A stretch of 64,000 bases of DNA from an uncultured Bacteroidia bacterium (GTDB lineage: Bacteria > Bacteroidota > Bacteroidia > NS11-12g > UBA9320): NCBI GenBank assembly GCA_943787465.1, contig CALSMN010000004.1:1-64000 (forward strand), in the 5' to 3' direction. The translations under genes were made by a program, and so were the position numbers. The notes below the pieces were generated by a model that saw only the letters and a list, made by a program, of their open reading frames with translations, had not been told where the DNA came from and made no database searches. Of the stretch, positions 30,565-40,272 are shown in pieces. Numbering within the stretch: the stretch's first letter is position 1; every line of letters begins with the position of its first letter.

Positions 30565-31684
30565 TTACTTTGCTTCTATTTTATATAGAGAATTGGTAGT
30601 GTAAGAAACGAAGTAAAGTTGATCATCATATATTGCCAAACCAGTCATTCCTTCTATACCCGTCTCTATTCGACCAAGTTCTTCATTGGTAATCAAATCA
30701 ATACATCTAATATTACCATTGTCAAAATCTCCAACAAAAAGACGATTTCCATTAATGGCCATTCCACAATAATTGAAGTTCTCATCCGAAGCTAGTACCT
30801 CAAAGTCAGCATTCCACTCGGAATGATCGGCTAATTGTTCATTGATTAAACCGAGTGATCTTAATCTATTAGCTGAATTCACATCTATTTCTAGAACTCT
30901 ATTGTTACCGCCGTCTATAGCATATAGAATTGTGCGATCATCATTCATTACCATATGACTTGGAACAGTACCGTTCTTCTTTACAGAAATATTGGTAAAT
31001 CGCTGAATTACTCCATCATCATGATCTGCATTACCAGGACCATGGTCGCCACCAAAATCATATCTACAGATATGTTTATTATAACCATCAAAAACCCAAT
31101 AAGCATTGTCATTTTCAGATGCAATTCCCATTGAATATGGACTGCCATGTAACATATCTAAATGACTGCCATTTCCACCACTAGGTTTAGCATATATATC
31201 TAAATCTCCAGACCATAACGCAGGGCCTGTAAAAGAACCACCTTGTCTGTTGGCATCTAATATACCCGTAGAAGTGGCCCAGTCTCCATTTTCACTAAAT
31301 GCCAATGCAGTGGGGAATGCCATAAAATGCCAAGAATTGCCATCTTTTCTGTAGTCATACTCATAATTTTCAGCTGTAATGTTTGGTATCCTACACGTTG
31401 TACCTCCAGTATTATCAGTACCCTCATTGGTAATCCATAGTTCTCCATTTCTAGTAGGGTTAAAATCCAAATCTGTAGGTTTCAATATCCTAGAAGCACT
31501 TGAAGATATTTTTAAAATGTTGGGTTGATTGATACCCCAATCTCCTTCATTGGCTTCTAAGTAAAACTCAGGAACATCATTTTTACGAACTACTTCGCTT
31601 GGTGTTACTCATCATCATCTTTACAGGAAGAAAAACCACTAAGAGTACGAGGGTCATTGCAATTATTAAATTTACTTTTTTCAT
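30565..31684 (-). pseudogene. Beta-propeller lipoprotein, frameshifted in its N-terminus
   Basis: From 31,485 to 30,565 the frame encodes an NHL/YncE-like propeller (SHMVMNDDRTILYAIDGGNN; GMAINGNRLFVGDFDNGN; GMTGLAIYDDQLYFVSYTTN). Upstream, the ATG at 31,684 begins MKKVNLIIAMTLVL. After two breaks near 31,630 and 31,610 a lipobox (SGFSSCKDDD) and VTPSEVVRKNDVPEFYLEAN lead into the propeller. It is a surface or periplasmic binding protein within the copper operon; the ligand is unknown. Confidence 0.65.
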
Positions 31685-31697
31685 TGTTTTTTTATTT

Positions 31698-32791
31698 TTA
31701 AAATGGTGATGAGTATTCTGGATTAGTGGTCAAATCCTTATCAGTTAAGTGTCTTTCATAGAAAGCGACTAGGTCCTTTTTGTCTTGCTCAGTAAGAAAA
31801 AGTCCTTTCTCTCGAGTCTGCTCTAATGCAGGATCTAAAGTAGATGATGCTATTAATTGCTGAGTTGTAGTGTTCAACTACTTCTTCCAAAGTATTAAAT
31901 CTCCCATCGTGCATGTAGGGTGCGGTAAGTGCTATGTTTCTGAGACTAGTCACCTTAAACTTTCCATTATCTGCGGGGTCTTGAGTTGCCTTCCCCCTGC
32001 CTTCATCTGCAAAAGTTGCATCTAAACCATTGTTCATATATTGATCATTTTCAAAGTTTAATCCACTGTGGCAGTGCTGGCAATCAGCTCCACTTAGCTC
32101 TGGAAAGAATGGATTATACTCAGTATTAAATAACTTAAAACCACGCTTCTCGCTTGCCGTGAAAACAGTGGAATCTTTTAGAAACTCATCATACTTTGAG
32201 TTAGTGGATGTAATAGAGTTCATAAACTGCTCAAGTGCCAGAGATACCTTCTCACTTGTCACTTCATCCGATACCAAATACTCGGATGAACTGGTCCTTG
32301 TACATTTGGCTTTCAGATAATTTTGCAACAACGTTTTCCAATGATTCATCCATTTCTAGCTCATCTTGAATAGGAAGTAAAGACTGATGGTCTCGAGCAT
32401 AAGTGAGCACGCCCATCCCAAAAGAATTGATTTTCGTTCCAAGCCATGTTGAAATACAGACATGGCATGTCTCCACCTTTTTCACCTCTAATACCAGTAG
32501 AAAACCGAGCAGAGTCAGTAAAAGCAAATTGCTTGAAAGTGGCAACTTGCACAAGCTTGTGTACCATCTGCAGAAAGCATCTTCTCATAAAAGAGCATAC
32601 GGCCAAGCTCTACACCTTGCTCTGTAAGCTGATTATCGACAGCTATATTGGGTACAGGGAATCCTCCGATACTCATTTCGTAAGGTGTTGCATCTTGCAC
32701 TATCCCTTGTGGTTCATTATCATCGTCTTTGCAGCTTGCCACGAAAATGGAAGCTGCTAAGTACGATTAGTATTATTGATTTTAATTTCAT
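31698..32791 (-). pseudogene. Di-heme cytochrome c peroxidase (MauG/MbnH type), multiply frameshifted
   Basis: Starting at ATG 32,791, pieces in several frames rebuild one protein. They are a lipobox (VASCKDDDN), GVELGRMLFYEKMLSADG with the first heme motif CASCH, RFSTGIRGEKGGDMPCL, WDGRA, KYDEFLKDSTVFTASEKRGF with the second heme motif CQHCH, APYMHDGRFNTLEEVVEHY, and a tail ending YSSPF at 31,698. At least four frame changes are needed. Family members oxidise protein partners. It directly follows a second di-heme gene and the MbnP-like gene. Confidence 0.8.
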
Positions 32792-32792
32792 T

Positions 32793-33811
32793 TTACTTTT
32801 TAAATTGATTGTTTGTTAAAAACTCATTGTCGGTTAATGATAAAAGGAAAGCCAAGAGCTCATCCTTTTCTTGTTGTGTTAAATTTAGAGAGCTGAATAA
32901 GTTACTCTTATTTGGATGGTCTTTACCTCCTGAATTATAATGTTCTATTACCTCAGCAAGTGTTCTTAATGAGCCATCGTGCATATATGGCCCCGTAACT
33001 TCTACATTTCTCAAGACTTGCAACTTTAAATCGGCCTCGTCTGCATCTATTCGGTTAAGCGTCTTCTTCCTTCGTCTATAGTTTTATAAAGTCCATTATT
33101 CTCAAAACTATAATCTGTAAAATTAGGCCCGCTATGACACTTCGAGCAGTTGGTTTTTTCACTGTAAAAAAGTGCCATCCCTCGCTTTTGTGAATTTGAT
33201 AATGCATCAGTTTGTGCATCAAAATGATACTGATCAAAATAGCTATTATCGCTAATTAAACTGCGTTCAAAGTTGGCTAAGGCTCGAGTTATAACATAGT
33301 AGTCTGGCATTCTATTGTATGCCTTTTGGCTCATTGCTACATACATTGAATCTTGTGCTATTCTTTCACCAGCCAGGACAATATTGAAATCAAATTCATT
33401 ATGCTCTTGTAAAGGCACTAATACTTGTTGTTCTAAAGTAGGGACTCCGCCCTCTCTGGTAAAATATGGATGATACCCTATATTAGCTAAGCTTGGTGCA
33501 TTCCTTACTCCGTCTCTATCCTTTACACCTTTACTGAAAGCGACATTATCACTAAAAGAAAGCTCTGATTTATGACATGATGCACAACTTAAAGTGCTAT
33601 CTATAGAAAGGACATTGTCATAAAATAGCTTTTTTCCTAGCTCCCAACGTTCCTCACTGTAACCATTGTCTTCTGGAAAGCTAATGGTAGAAAAAGGACT
33701 CGGTAAATTAGAAGTGAAATTCTGCTGAATAAGAACCTCACCGTCTTCCCCAGTACAACCCATAAAGAGTGTAGCTGAGAAAAATAATAGTATAATGTAC
33801 CGAGACCTCAA
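32793..33811 (-). pseudogene. Second di-heme peroxidase (MauG/MbnH type), one frameshift
   Basis: Lipoprotein signal MRSRYIILLFFSATLFMGC. Heme sites CASCHKSELSFSDN and CSKCHSGPNFTDY, with the GVKDRDGVRNAPSLANIGYH loop between them. A break near 33,055 shifts to RIDADEADLKLQVLRNVEV and TGPYMHDGSLRTLAEVIEHY, ending NNQFKK at 32,793. The gene starts seven bases after the MbnP-like gene and ends one base before the next peroxidase, so the three form a tight unit. Confidence 0.82.
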
Positions 33812-33817
33812 GTTATT

Positions 33818-34786
33818 TTAGTTTATGATTAGTTTTTTTGTGCTCTTAACACCATCACCATAAATAGTCAAAAAGTATAAACCTTTCGTTGTCTATGGAA
33901 ATAGTGTTGGATGTTCCTACTGGACTACTTAAGAATTTTTCTTCCTGCGATATCAGTTACAATCATATTGCCGTGATAGAATCTATTATCTTTTAAAACT
34001 ATGTTTACCTCTCCTTTACTTGGAACTGGATTAATACCAAAAGCATTGGGAACGTTTATGTCCCTGGCGGAAAGGGTATTGCCACTGCCACCTGAAAGAG
34101 AAGAAAACACCTTAGTTTGAAAATTTCTTAAGCATACATGCTGCTTCTTTATTTTCACTATGCTCAATTAAGACCATTGGCCATCCCTATCTGAGAAACA
34201 GCTTTTGTATAATCTGCATTAATAGAAACTACTAAAGCACCATTAACATCAGTTGCTGAAGTTGGAATACTTTGCTTAAAATAGTTTTTATTTCCTAAAG
34301 CGTGAATTTGAAAGTCTTGAGCAAAATTTCGATCCTGACTTCCCTTCAAAGCAACAAATCGGTACCCAGAAGCCCAACCCCAATGCATCGATGGAGACTT
34401 TGGTGCTAAGGGATGAAATGAAGCCCAAGCTGCTGGATCACCATTATTTACACCTGGATCAACACCAACAGAGAAAGTTAATTGACTCAACGTTGGTAAT
34501 ATAAAATTACCAAGTCGAATAGTATCTGTTTTGATTCGCTTTTACAAGAATATAAACATCTGAAGCATCGGTTACAGTTCCTCCATCATGAGTTATGCTT
34601 ATACCTGAAATGTAATATTCAAGTCGTTGCAGCTTTACTTTGTCACCTAAGTCATTTTCAGCCTCAGCTGTTAAAGGCAAACGGAGATGATCCAAGTAGA
34701 TGATTGATAGTGAGTTTTACATCCGTCTGTGCGGAAACATTTAGTGCCATTACGAGCACGGTAATTAGTGTTATTGATTTTTTCAT
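33818..34786 (-). pseudogene. MbnP-like protein with T9SS tail, heavily frameshifted
   Basis: Signal peptide MKKSITLITVLVMALNVSAQ then, across at least five frame changes, INHLLGSSPFAFNS, LQRLEYYISGISI, TDTIRLGNFILPTLSQLTF, VGVDPGVNNGDPAAW, SMHWGWASGYRFVALKG, ENKEAACMLKKFSN and a T9SS sorting tail (INPVPSKGEVNIVLKDN ... GDGVKSTKKLIIN). The WGW-x-GYRF core and the ordering match MbnP, the copper-binding half of the MbnP/MbnH 'metallo-mystery pair'. Two MbnH/MauG-type genes follow directly. Confidence 0.7.
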
Positions 34787-34798
34787 TTTAAAGATTGT

Positions 34799-35015
34799 TT
34801 AATGTTTATGTTGATCATTTTTTACGTAGTCCATCCCACAAACAGGGCATGCACCAGCTAGTATCACTGCCGCTTCCTTCACAGTGCATAGGACATACAT
34901 AGGCAGAAGTGTATTCTTTACCTGTTTTATCTATTTCTGAACTATTTGAAGAGCAGGCAGTCAGAGAGCCTATTAAAAGTAGCATCATTGATGCTTTAAA
35001 AATTATTGATTTCAT
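34799..35015 (-). pseudogene. Small heavy-metal-binding-domain lipoprotein, frameshifted
   Basis: Lipoprotein signal MKSIIFKASMMLLLIGSLTAC. Then YVCPMHCEGSGSD in one frame and AGACPVCGMDYVKNDQHKH in the next, ending at 34,799. Together they form one YHS-like heavy-metal-binding domain (CPMH ... CPVCGMD), as in CopA and CusB here. One indel near 34,860 breaks it. It is probably a periplasmic copper-binding protein. Confidence 0.7.
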
Positions 35016-35107
35016 TACTTTTTATCGTTGATTTTATTGAAAACAGACGCATTGCAGCCTGCAATAATTGAAAAATGCCAAATGGCATCAAGGAAAAAGT
35101 AGTGGTA

Positions 35108-35540
35108 TTATATTAGAAATGTCTGGTGTAATACCAGAAGTACTCTGCCAGCTTGTTCATCTGGTGGAGGATTATAGTGAATGATATCACTTTTGATTTC
35201 AGGAATTATCGTTGCAACTAATTTTGCATATGGTTTTATTCCTAATACAAGGTTTTGAACTTGGTTAGTAATAACGGGAATGTTTTGAGTTGAAGTTTCA
35301 GCTTTAATTGAAGCATCAGAACAACATTTCTTCTTGGTGAGAGAAACTGGACTGTTTTTAGAATTCACAAATGTCACTTTCTTTCATCTCAACACACTTC
35401 TGAGCCTCACCAACAAAGCTGATAGTCTTTACTTCACCTTGGCATAGGTGCATATTGAGAGTAAATCCAAACGAGCTAAACAGTACGATACTACATAGTA
35501 GTAATGCTACACTTTTCACATATGATTGCTTTGAACTCAC
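35108..35540 (-). pseudogene. HYC_CC_PP family protein, frameshifted
   Basis: The N-terminal membrane or signal segment (VALLLCSIVLFSSFGFTL) leads to MHLCQGEVKTISF. After a break near 35,375, VTFVNSKNSPVSLTKKKCC and HYNPPPDE follow. These are the H-x-C, CC and PP hallmarks of the family. It is the first gene of the copper operon as read on the minus strand. Confidence 0.6.
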
Positions 35541-35727
35541 GTCCGCGAATATAGGTAAAAAGTATAAAGCCTGCTTAGTGCGTTATATTCACAGCTAAAT
35601 AGGTTAAGAGAATTAAATCAATTTTTAATTTAACTCCTTCTAATGATGTTAAGAACTTCAATACCTTATCAAGTTCGATGGCTGTGCTAACATATGCGTG
35701 TTTCACCAATATTTACTCCCGCATTAA

Positions 35728-35768
35728 AAAGGCCGTAACTGCCATTAAATTAGTTTTTTACGGCCTTT
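35728..35768. terminator. Hairpin AAAGGCCGTAA / TTACGGCCTTT
   Basis: An 11-bp perfect stem with a 19-base loop and only short flanking A/T runs. It may be a bidirectional terminator or an RNA structure in the leader of the copper operon's surroundings. Confidence 0.4.
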
Positions 35769-36006
35769 AAATATAGCCTTTAGGGTGCTATGTTCGTTGT
35801 CAGCAATAACTAAACTTTTTAAGACTTAATGCTAAGATAGAGGATTTAATAAATATATAATCTGAGTAGTACTTCTTCAATTTACCACTTCAGTCACTAC
35901 TGACTTTAGTTAATCTATTCAAACAACTATTTTCTAAAGTATTCGCCTGAATACAACCCCTCAAAAAGTGAGTTTTGGCTGCAACTCTGTATAATAAGGG
36001 GCGCTA

Positions 36007-36037
36007 AAAGACCCACATAACTGTGGGTCTTTTTTTT
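36007..36037 (+). terminator. Strong rho-independent terminator
   Basis: The stem AAAGACCCACA / TGTGGGTCTTT with a four-base loop is followed by a run of T. On the plus strand no gene precedes it, so it may end a small RNA or a lost gene. On the minus strand it is about 80 bases past the DUF6428 gene and followed by a short U run, so it may serve both sides. Confidence 0.75.
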
Positions 36038-36118
36038 AAAGATTCTATCCGATTGGAAATTATTAGATTGCCATTACAGGCATTTTAAAGACATGTCGGT
36101 CCAAGATAAATCCGTCCC

Positions 36119-36586
36119 TTAGCAACAATTTCCTCCGGGTGGGCAACATCCCGAAGCGTTCAAATCCGCTAATTTTACTTTCGGTTTTTCAACGGGTATA
36201 CCGCACTGATCTGGAGCTAAACAAGCCGTTAGTGAACTTACGAGTACAAAATTTTTTCCATCGAACATTAGCCCATATTTTCCGATAGTCTCAGATTGAT
36301 ATTCTACTTCAATTTCCAAATCATTTAAGCACAACGTATTTTCTGCAAGTTGGAGAATAGACCTCATTTTGTCGGGATGTAACCGATGGTGATAGTCGTT
36401 AGCCGTCCAAAGTTGGAAATTAATAACCTCTTCTTTTCTCTCCACTCCTCCACAATCAATAAAATGCTTGGTGATTTTCCCCACTTCTGTTACATGAAAA
36501 TGTTGGGGTATATTTGTTCCGTCAGGCAACTTAAAATGAACTTCATTTAGCTGACGCAAAGCGGATTTTACTTCTGATAATTTCAT
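36119..36586 (-). CDS. DUF6428 family protein with Cys-rich tail
   Basis: 155 residues: MKLSEVKSALRQLNEVHFKL, IPQHFHVTEVGKITKHFIDC, DYHHRLHPDKM and a tail ending ASGCCPPGGNCC. This matches DUF6428, a Bacteroidota family usually encoded with ArsR and arsenate-resistance genes. No ars gene is in the window, so it may be a solitary remnant. The His/Cys-rich ends suggest metal or metalloid binding (inference). Confidence 0.7.
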   Translation of the reverse strand: MKLSEVKSALRQLNEVHFKLPDGTNIPQHFHVTEVGKITKHFIDCGGVERKEEVINFQLWTANDYHHRLHPDKMRSILQLAENTLCLNDLEIEVEYQSETIGKYGLMFDGKNFVLVSSLTACLAPDQCGIPVEKPKVKLADLNASGCCPPGGNCC

Positions 36587-36770
36587 CTGATTATATAGTG
36601 CGAATATGCAAAGTGTTTTATTTTAATAACCATAAAAAATGAGAAATGTTTACACATGAATGCTATAATGAAGATAATACAATTGTTGTAGACAGTTTTA
36701 GATAATCACCGTATTTTATTGGTCTGCCTCGAATAAAATATTTCCTTTGTACACGCGTTTACATCGACAC

Positions 36771-38195
36771 ATGCCCTCGCTATACAAATACAGCTTGATT
36801 GTTTTCGGATTGTATGCCTTTTTTTCGTCATGTCAAAAAGATACATTCAATACCGATTCAGGTAGCCAAATAATAATCAATCGAGACACCCTTTGGTTTG
36901 ATACGGTATTTACCAAAGTCAATGGCACAACTCCCAAGTCCGTTAACAAACAGATTTTAATCTTCAATCCCTACGACCAACGTATCAAAACATCCATTCG
37001 TCTAGGTGGTGGTGACCAATCCCATTTTCGGTTGAACGTAGACGGAGAGCCAGGGAGTTCCTTTACCGATATTGAACTTTTCCCCAACGATAGTATTTTT
37101 ATTTTTGTTGAGGTACATCCCAATCCCAACAACAATAGTCCAGATTTTAATCCCCTCATTATTAGAGATTCTATTCTATTTAATACCAATGGAAATGAAA
37201 GCAAAACCATGCTTATTGGATGGGGACAGGATGCGCACTATATCTTTAGAGATAGCATCGAGGTAGATACAACTTGGGCTAACGATAAATTACCCATAGT
37301 CGTTTACGGGTATTGCTACGTAAAACCCAATGTGAAACTTAACATTGAAGCAGGGATGAATATCCATTTTGCCCCACGAAGTTGGTTGTTTGTGGAGGGC
37401 ACCTTGGCTATGAAAGGGAGTAAAGACAAACCGGTAATGATGCAAGGAGACCGCTTACAGCCAAGTTGGGAAGAGAAAAGTGGGCAATGGGGAGGAATTT
37501 GGATTAGTCATCCCAGTCATAGTAATACCATAGAACATGCGCTTATAAAAAATGGAACCGTCGGCGTATATTGTGATTCTGTCCCTGGCGATTTATCCAA
37601 ACCCAATGTAACCATCCAAAAAACCATGATTCGAAATATGCGATTTGATGGCATCAGCGGAAAAGGAAGCACCATTCATGTAGAAAACAGTGTGAGTTCA
37701 AACTGCGGTAGATTTACTTTCTTAGGAGCCAATGGCGGGAACTACACCGTTTTAAATAGTACTTTCTACACGGGCGGTAGAGACTTTTTCAGACAAGAGC
37801 CTACCTTTGCTTACCTTAATAGAAGAAGAGATGAATTTGGCTCTATTTTAGAAACCTATGATATTCAATTTAAATTCATTAATAATATCATTGATGGTAT
37901 ACTCAAAGACTCCGAAATTGGAGAGGATATTGATTATTCAAAAGTGATAACACCCTCTGTGGTAGATTACAATCTACTTAAAACCAATAAATCAATATAT
38001 AGCAGCACAGGTTCCAACAATATCATTAATCAAAATCCTTTATTTAAGGATGCCTATAATTACAATTTTGATTTGGACACCTTATCTGCAGCAAAAGATC
38101 TTGGCGTTCGATTGACTCCCGATATTTCCGATGATTTCCTTGATAGACCTCGACTTAATACTCCCGATATAGGTGCTTTTGAAAGTCAGTATTAA
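36771..38195 (+). CDS. Lipoprotein with right-handed beta-helix repeats
   Basis: I take the ATG at 36,771 (MPSLYKYSLIVFGL) over the TTG at 36,747, which lies in a TTTG promoter-like stretch. It has a lipobox (FFSSCQKD), a beta-sandwich region, then parallel beta-helix coils (IEHALIKNGTVGVYC; TIQKTMIRNMRFDGISGKGS; NSTFYTGGRDFF) and a conserved C-terminus (PDISDDFLDRPRLNTPDIGA). It is a surface-exposed or periplasmic polysaccharide-binding type protein of unknown ligand. Its stop overlaps the convergent glycosyltransferase by 3 bp. Confidence 0.75.
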   Translation: MPSLYKYSLIVFGLYAFFSSCQKDTFNTDSGSQIIINRDTLWFDTVFTKVNGTTPKSVNKQILIFNPYDQRIKTSIRLGGGDQSHFRLNVDGEPGSSFTDIELFPNDSIFIFVEVHPNPNNNSPDFNPLIIRDSILFNTNGNESKTMLIGWGQDAHYIFRDSIEVDTTWANDKLPIVVYGYCYVKPNVKLNIEAGMNIHFAPRSWLFVEGTLAMKGSKDKPVMMQGDRLQPSWEEKSGQWGGIWISHPSHSNTIEHALIKNGTVGVYCDSVPGDLSKPNVTIQKTMIRNMRFDGISGKGSTIHVENSVSSNCGRFTFLGANGGNYTVLNSTFYTGGRDFFRQEPTFAYLNRRRDEFGSILETYDIQFKFINNIIDGILKDSEIGEDIDYSKVITPSVVDYNLLKTNKSIYSSTGSNNIINQNPLFKDAYNYNFDLDTLSAAKDLGVRLTPDISDDFLDRPRLNTPDIGAFESQY

Positions 38196-39322
38196 TCTAT
38201 CGTACTAAAAATAGTCTTAATCATCCTATCCCAAGTGAATTGCAGTCGTTCTGTTTTAATATTTTTTACAAAAGTATCTTCCCGATTATTTTCATAAAAA
38301 TCAATCAGACAATCTGCGATAGCTCGTGGTTCTTGTGAAGTAACATAACCCACCTTTTGGTGTGGCACTAGTTCTGCCAATCCACCCACATCAGAAACTA
38401 GCATGGGGGTATGGTAATAGTACGCGATTTGAGTAACCCCACTTTGTGTAGCTGTTTTATACGTTTGAGCCACTATGTCTACCGCATTAAAATAAAGACT
38501 AACTGAGGTGTCTTTTATATAATGATTTGCTCGAACTATACTATCCTCTAAACCCAAATCACAAATGATTTTTTCATAGGTAGATGGATTCTCGTAATAC
38601 TCCCCGGCGATAATTAATTTGATTCCTCGATCTTTTATACGTTGATCTGCAAATACTTTAAGAAGGGTATCTAACCCTTTATATTTTCTAATGAAACCAA
38701 AAAATAAGACATAAGAGGTATTCTCATCCAAGCCTAACTTTTGTTTGGCTTCTTTTTTAGTCAAGGCATCCCCATAATTTTCATACATGGGGTGCGGATT
38801 GAAGAGTATTGGTTTGGTTTGATTAAAAAGTTTAAAATCATCCAATACCGATTTACTCATGGTAACAAAAGCGTCACAGGATTGAATAAAATAGGAGGTC
38901 AATAATCGGTCCCCAACGTGTGATTCATGGGGTATAATATTATCGGTAATCGCTACCACTTTGGTATGTTTATTTTGACGAATAATTCGTCCTAATGTAC
39001 CTAAACATGGTGCCATGAACGGCATCCAATATCGAAAAATAACAACATCAGGCTTTTCCTTTTTAATTTTTCTTCCAAGTAGTATCCAGTTGATTGGATT
39101 TATAGCATTTAAACTGATTTCTATATCGGTATTTTCTGGGGGTAACCCATCCGAATATTGTGTTTTGCCTGGGAATAAAAAATGGGGATATTGTAAACTA
39201 AAAGTGATGATTTTAACTTGATGCCCCTCTTCTTGCAGTTTCTTTGCTAATAGCTCATTGTAGGTAGCTAATCCTCCACGCAAAGGGTATGCAGGACCAA
39301 TTATAATGACTCGTTTACTCAA
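38192..39322 (-). CDS. Glycosyltransferase family 4
   Basis: 376 residues of GT-B fold. The acceptor side starts IIGPAYPLRGGLATYNELLA with the Gly-rich loop. The donor domain has VLFFGFIRKYKGLDTLLKVF, LIIAGEYYE and the late VAQTYKTATQSGVTQIAYYY and PMLVSDVGGLAELV motifs. It transfers a sugar from a nucleotide donor in surface-glycan synthesis. It overlaps the upstream GT2 gene by 8 bp. Confidence 0.88.
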   Translation of the reverse strand: MSKRVIIIGPAYPLRGGLATYNELLAKKLQEEGHQVKIITFSLQYPHFLFPGKTQYSDGLPPENTDIEISLNAINPINWILLGRKIKKEKPDVVIFRYWMPFMAPCLGTLGRIIRQNKHTKVVAITDNIIPHESHVGDRLLTSYFIQSCDAFVTMSKSVLDDFKLFNQTKPILFNPHPMYENYGDALTKKEAKQKLGLDENTSYVLFFGFIRKYKGLDTLLKVFADQRIKDRGIKLIIAGEYYENPSTYEKIICDLGLEDSIVRANHYIKDTSVSLYFNAVDIVAQTYKTATQSGVTQIAYYYHTPMLVSDVGGLAELVPHQKVGYVTSQEPRAIADCLIDFYENNREDTFVKNIKTERLQFTWDRMIKTIFSTID

Positions 39323-40271
39323 AGCCTAATCGTTCAGAAATCTCGTATTTATTTCTATTGGGTGCATTTCTACTGAGCATTTCGGCTAAAAATCCACCCA
39401 TAAATAATTGTGTTCCAATGATGAGCATGACCAATGCCAGATAGAATAAAGGGTTGTCTGTAACCAACGATTGACGAACACCTGATTGAAGAGCAATCAA
39501 TTTATCCATCAACACATAGGCTGTTAAGAAAAAACCAATCAAAAAAGCAAGAGCACCACCTAATCCAAAAAAGTGCATGGGACGTTTCCCGAACTTTGAA
39601 ACAAAGATGATACTTAATAAATCCAATGGTCCTCTGATAAAACGACTAAGCCCAAATTTAGTCTCTCCATACTTTCGGGATTGATGAATAACTACTTTTT
39701 CCCCAATACGTTTAAATCCAGCACGATGAGCCATCACAGGTATGTACCGATGCATTTCGCCATATACTTCTATATTTTTGACAACCTCATTGCGGTATAC
39801 CTTGAGCCCACAATTAAAATCATGCAAATAGATACCACTCATCCTTCGAGTAGCCCAATTATATAATTTTGTAGGTAATGTTTTGGTGATGGGATCGTAT
39901 CGCTTCTTTTTCCATCCGCTAATTAGATCATAGTTATCTTCCCACAATTGGGCATGCATTGCTGGGAGCTCATCCGGACTGTCTTGTAAATCGGCATCCA
40001 TTGTAAATACTGAATCTCCTTGAGCTAAAGCAAAACCCTCATTGAGAGCTGCAGACTTACCATAATTTCTTCTAAAACGTATCCCTTTAACTTCTGGATG
40101 AGTAGTTTTTAATTTTTCAATGATTACCCATGAATCATCCGTAGAACCATCATCTATGAATATAATTTCATACGATAACTTGGCTTGATCTAAAACACGT
40201 TTGATCCAAGCATGAAGCTCTGAAAGAGATTCCGCTTCGTTGAGTAATGGTATGATGACAGAAATATTCAA
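39315..40271 (-). CDS. Polyprenol-phosphate glycosyltransferase, GT2 (DPM1/ArnC-like)
   Basis: 318 residues: ISVIIPLLNEAESLSELHAW, IIFIDDGSTDDSW, DADLQDSPDELPAMH and FNCGLKVYRNEV give the GT2 active site. Two C-terminal TM helices (about 230-300) anchor it. This type loads a sugar on undecaprenyl phosphate. It is two bases from the DUF4199 gene in the same operon. Confidence 0.88.
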   Translation of the reverse strand: MNISVIIPLLNEAESLSELHAWIKRVLDQAKLSYEIIFIDDGSTDDSWVIIEKLKTTHPEVKGIRFRRNYGKSAALNEGFALAQGDSVFTMDADLQDSPDELPAMHAQLWEDNYDLISGWKKKRYDPITKTLPTKLYNWATRRMSGIYLHDFNCGLKVYRNEVVKNIEVYGEMHRYIPVMAHRAGFKRIGEKVVIHQSRKYGETKFGLSRFIRGPLDLLSIIFVSKFGKRPMHFFGLGGALAFLIGFFLTAYVLMDKLIALQSGVRQSLVTDNPLFYLALVMLIIGTQLFMGGFLAEMLSRNAPNRNKYEISERLGFE

Positions 40272-40272
40272 T

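Larger units (their letters stand above)
35541..36118. other. Gap between copper island and DUF6428 gene
   Basis: No gene is supported. Upstream of 35,540 it should hold the promoter of the copper operon. It contains two strong hairpins, listed separately. I saw no direct repeat of the tRNA-Asn 3' end here that would mark the island's right boundary. Confidence 0.5.

Noticed and set aside
35541-36118. Right-hand attachment site as a direct repeat of the tRNA-Asn 3' end
   Set aside because: I scanned for the T-arm and acceptor sequence and found only a weak similarity (GGGGCGC), not enough to call an att site.
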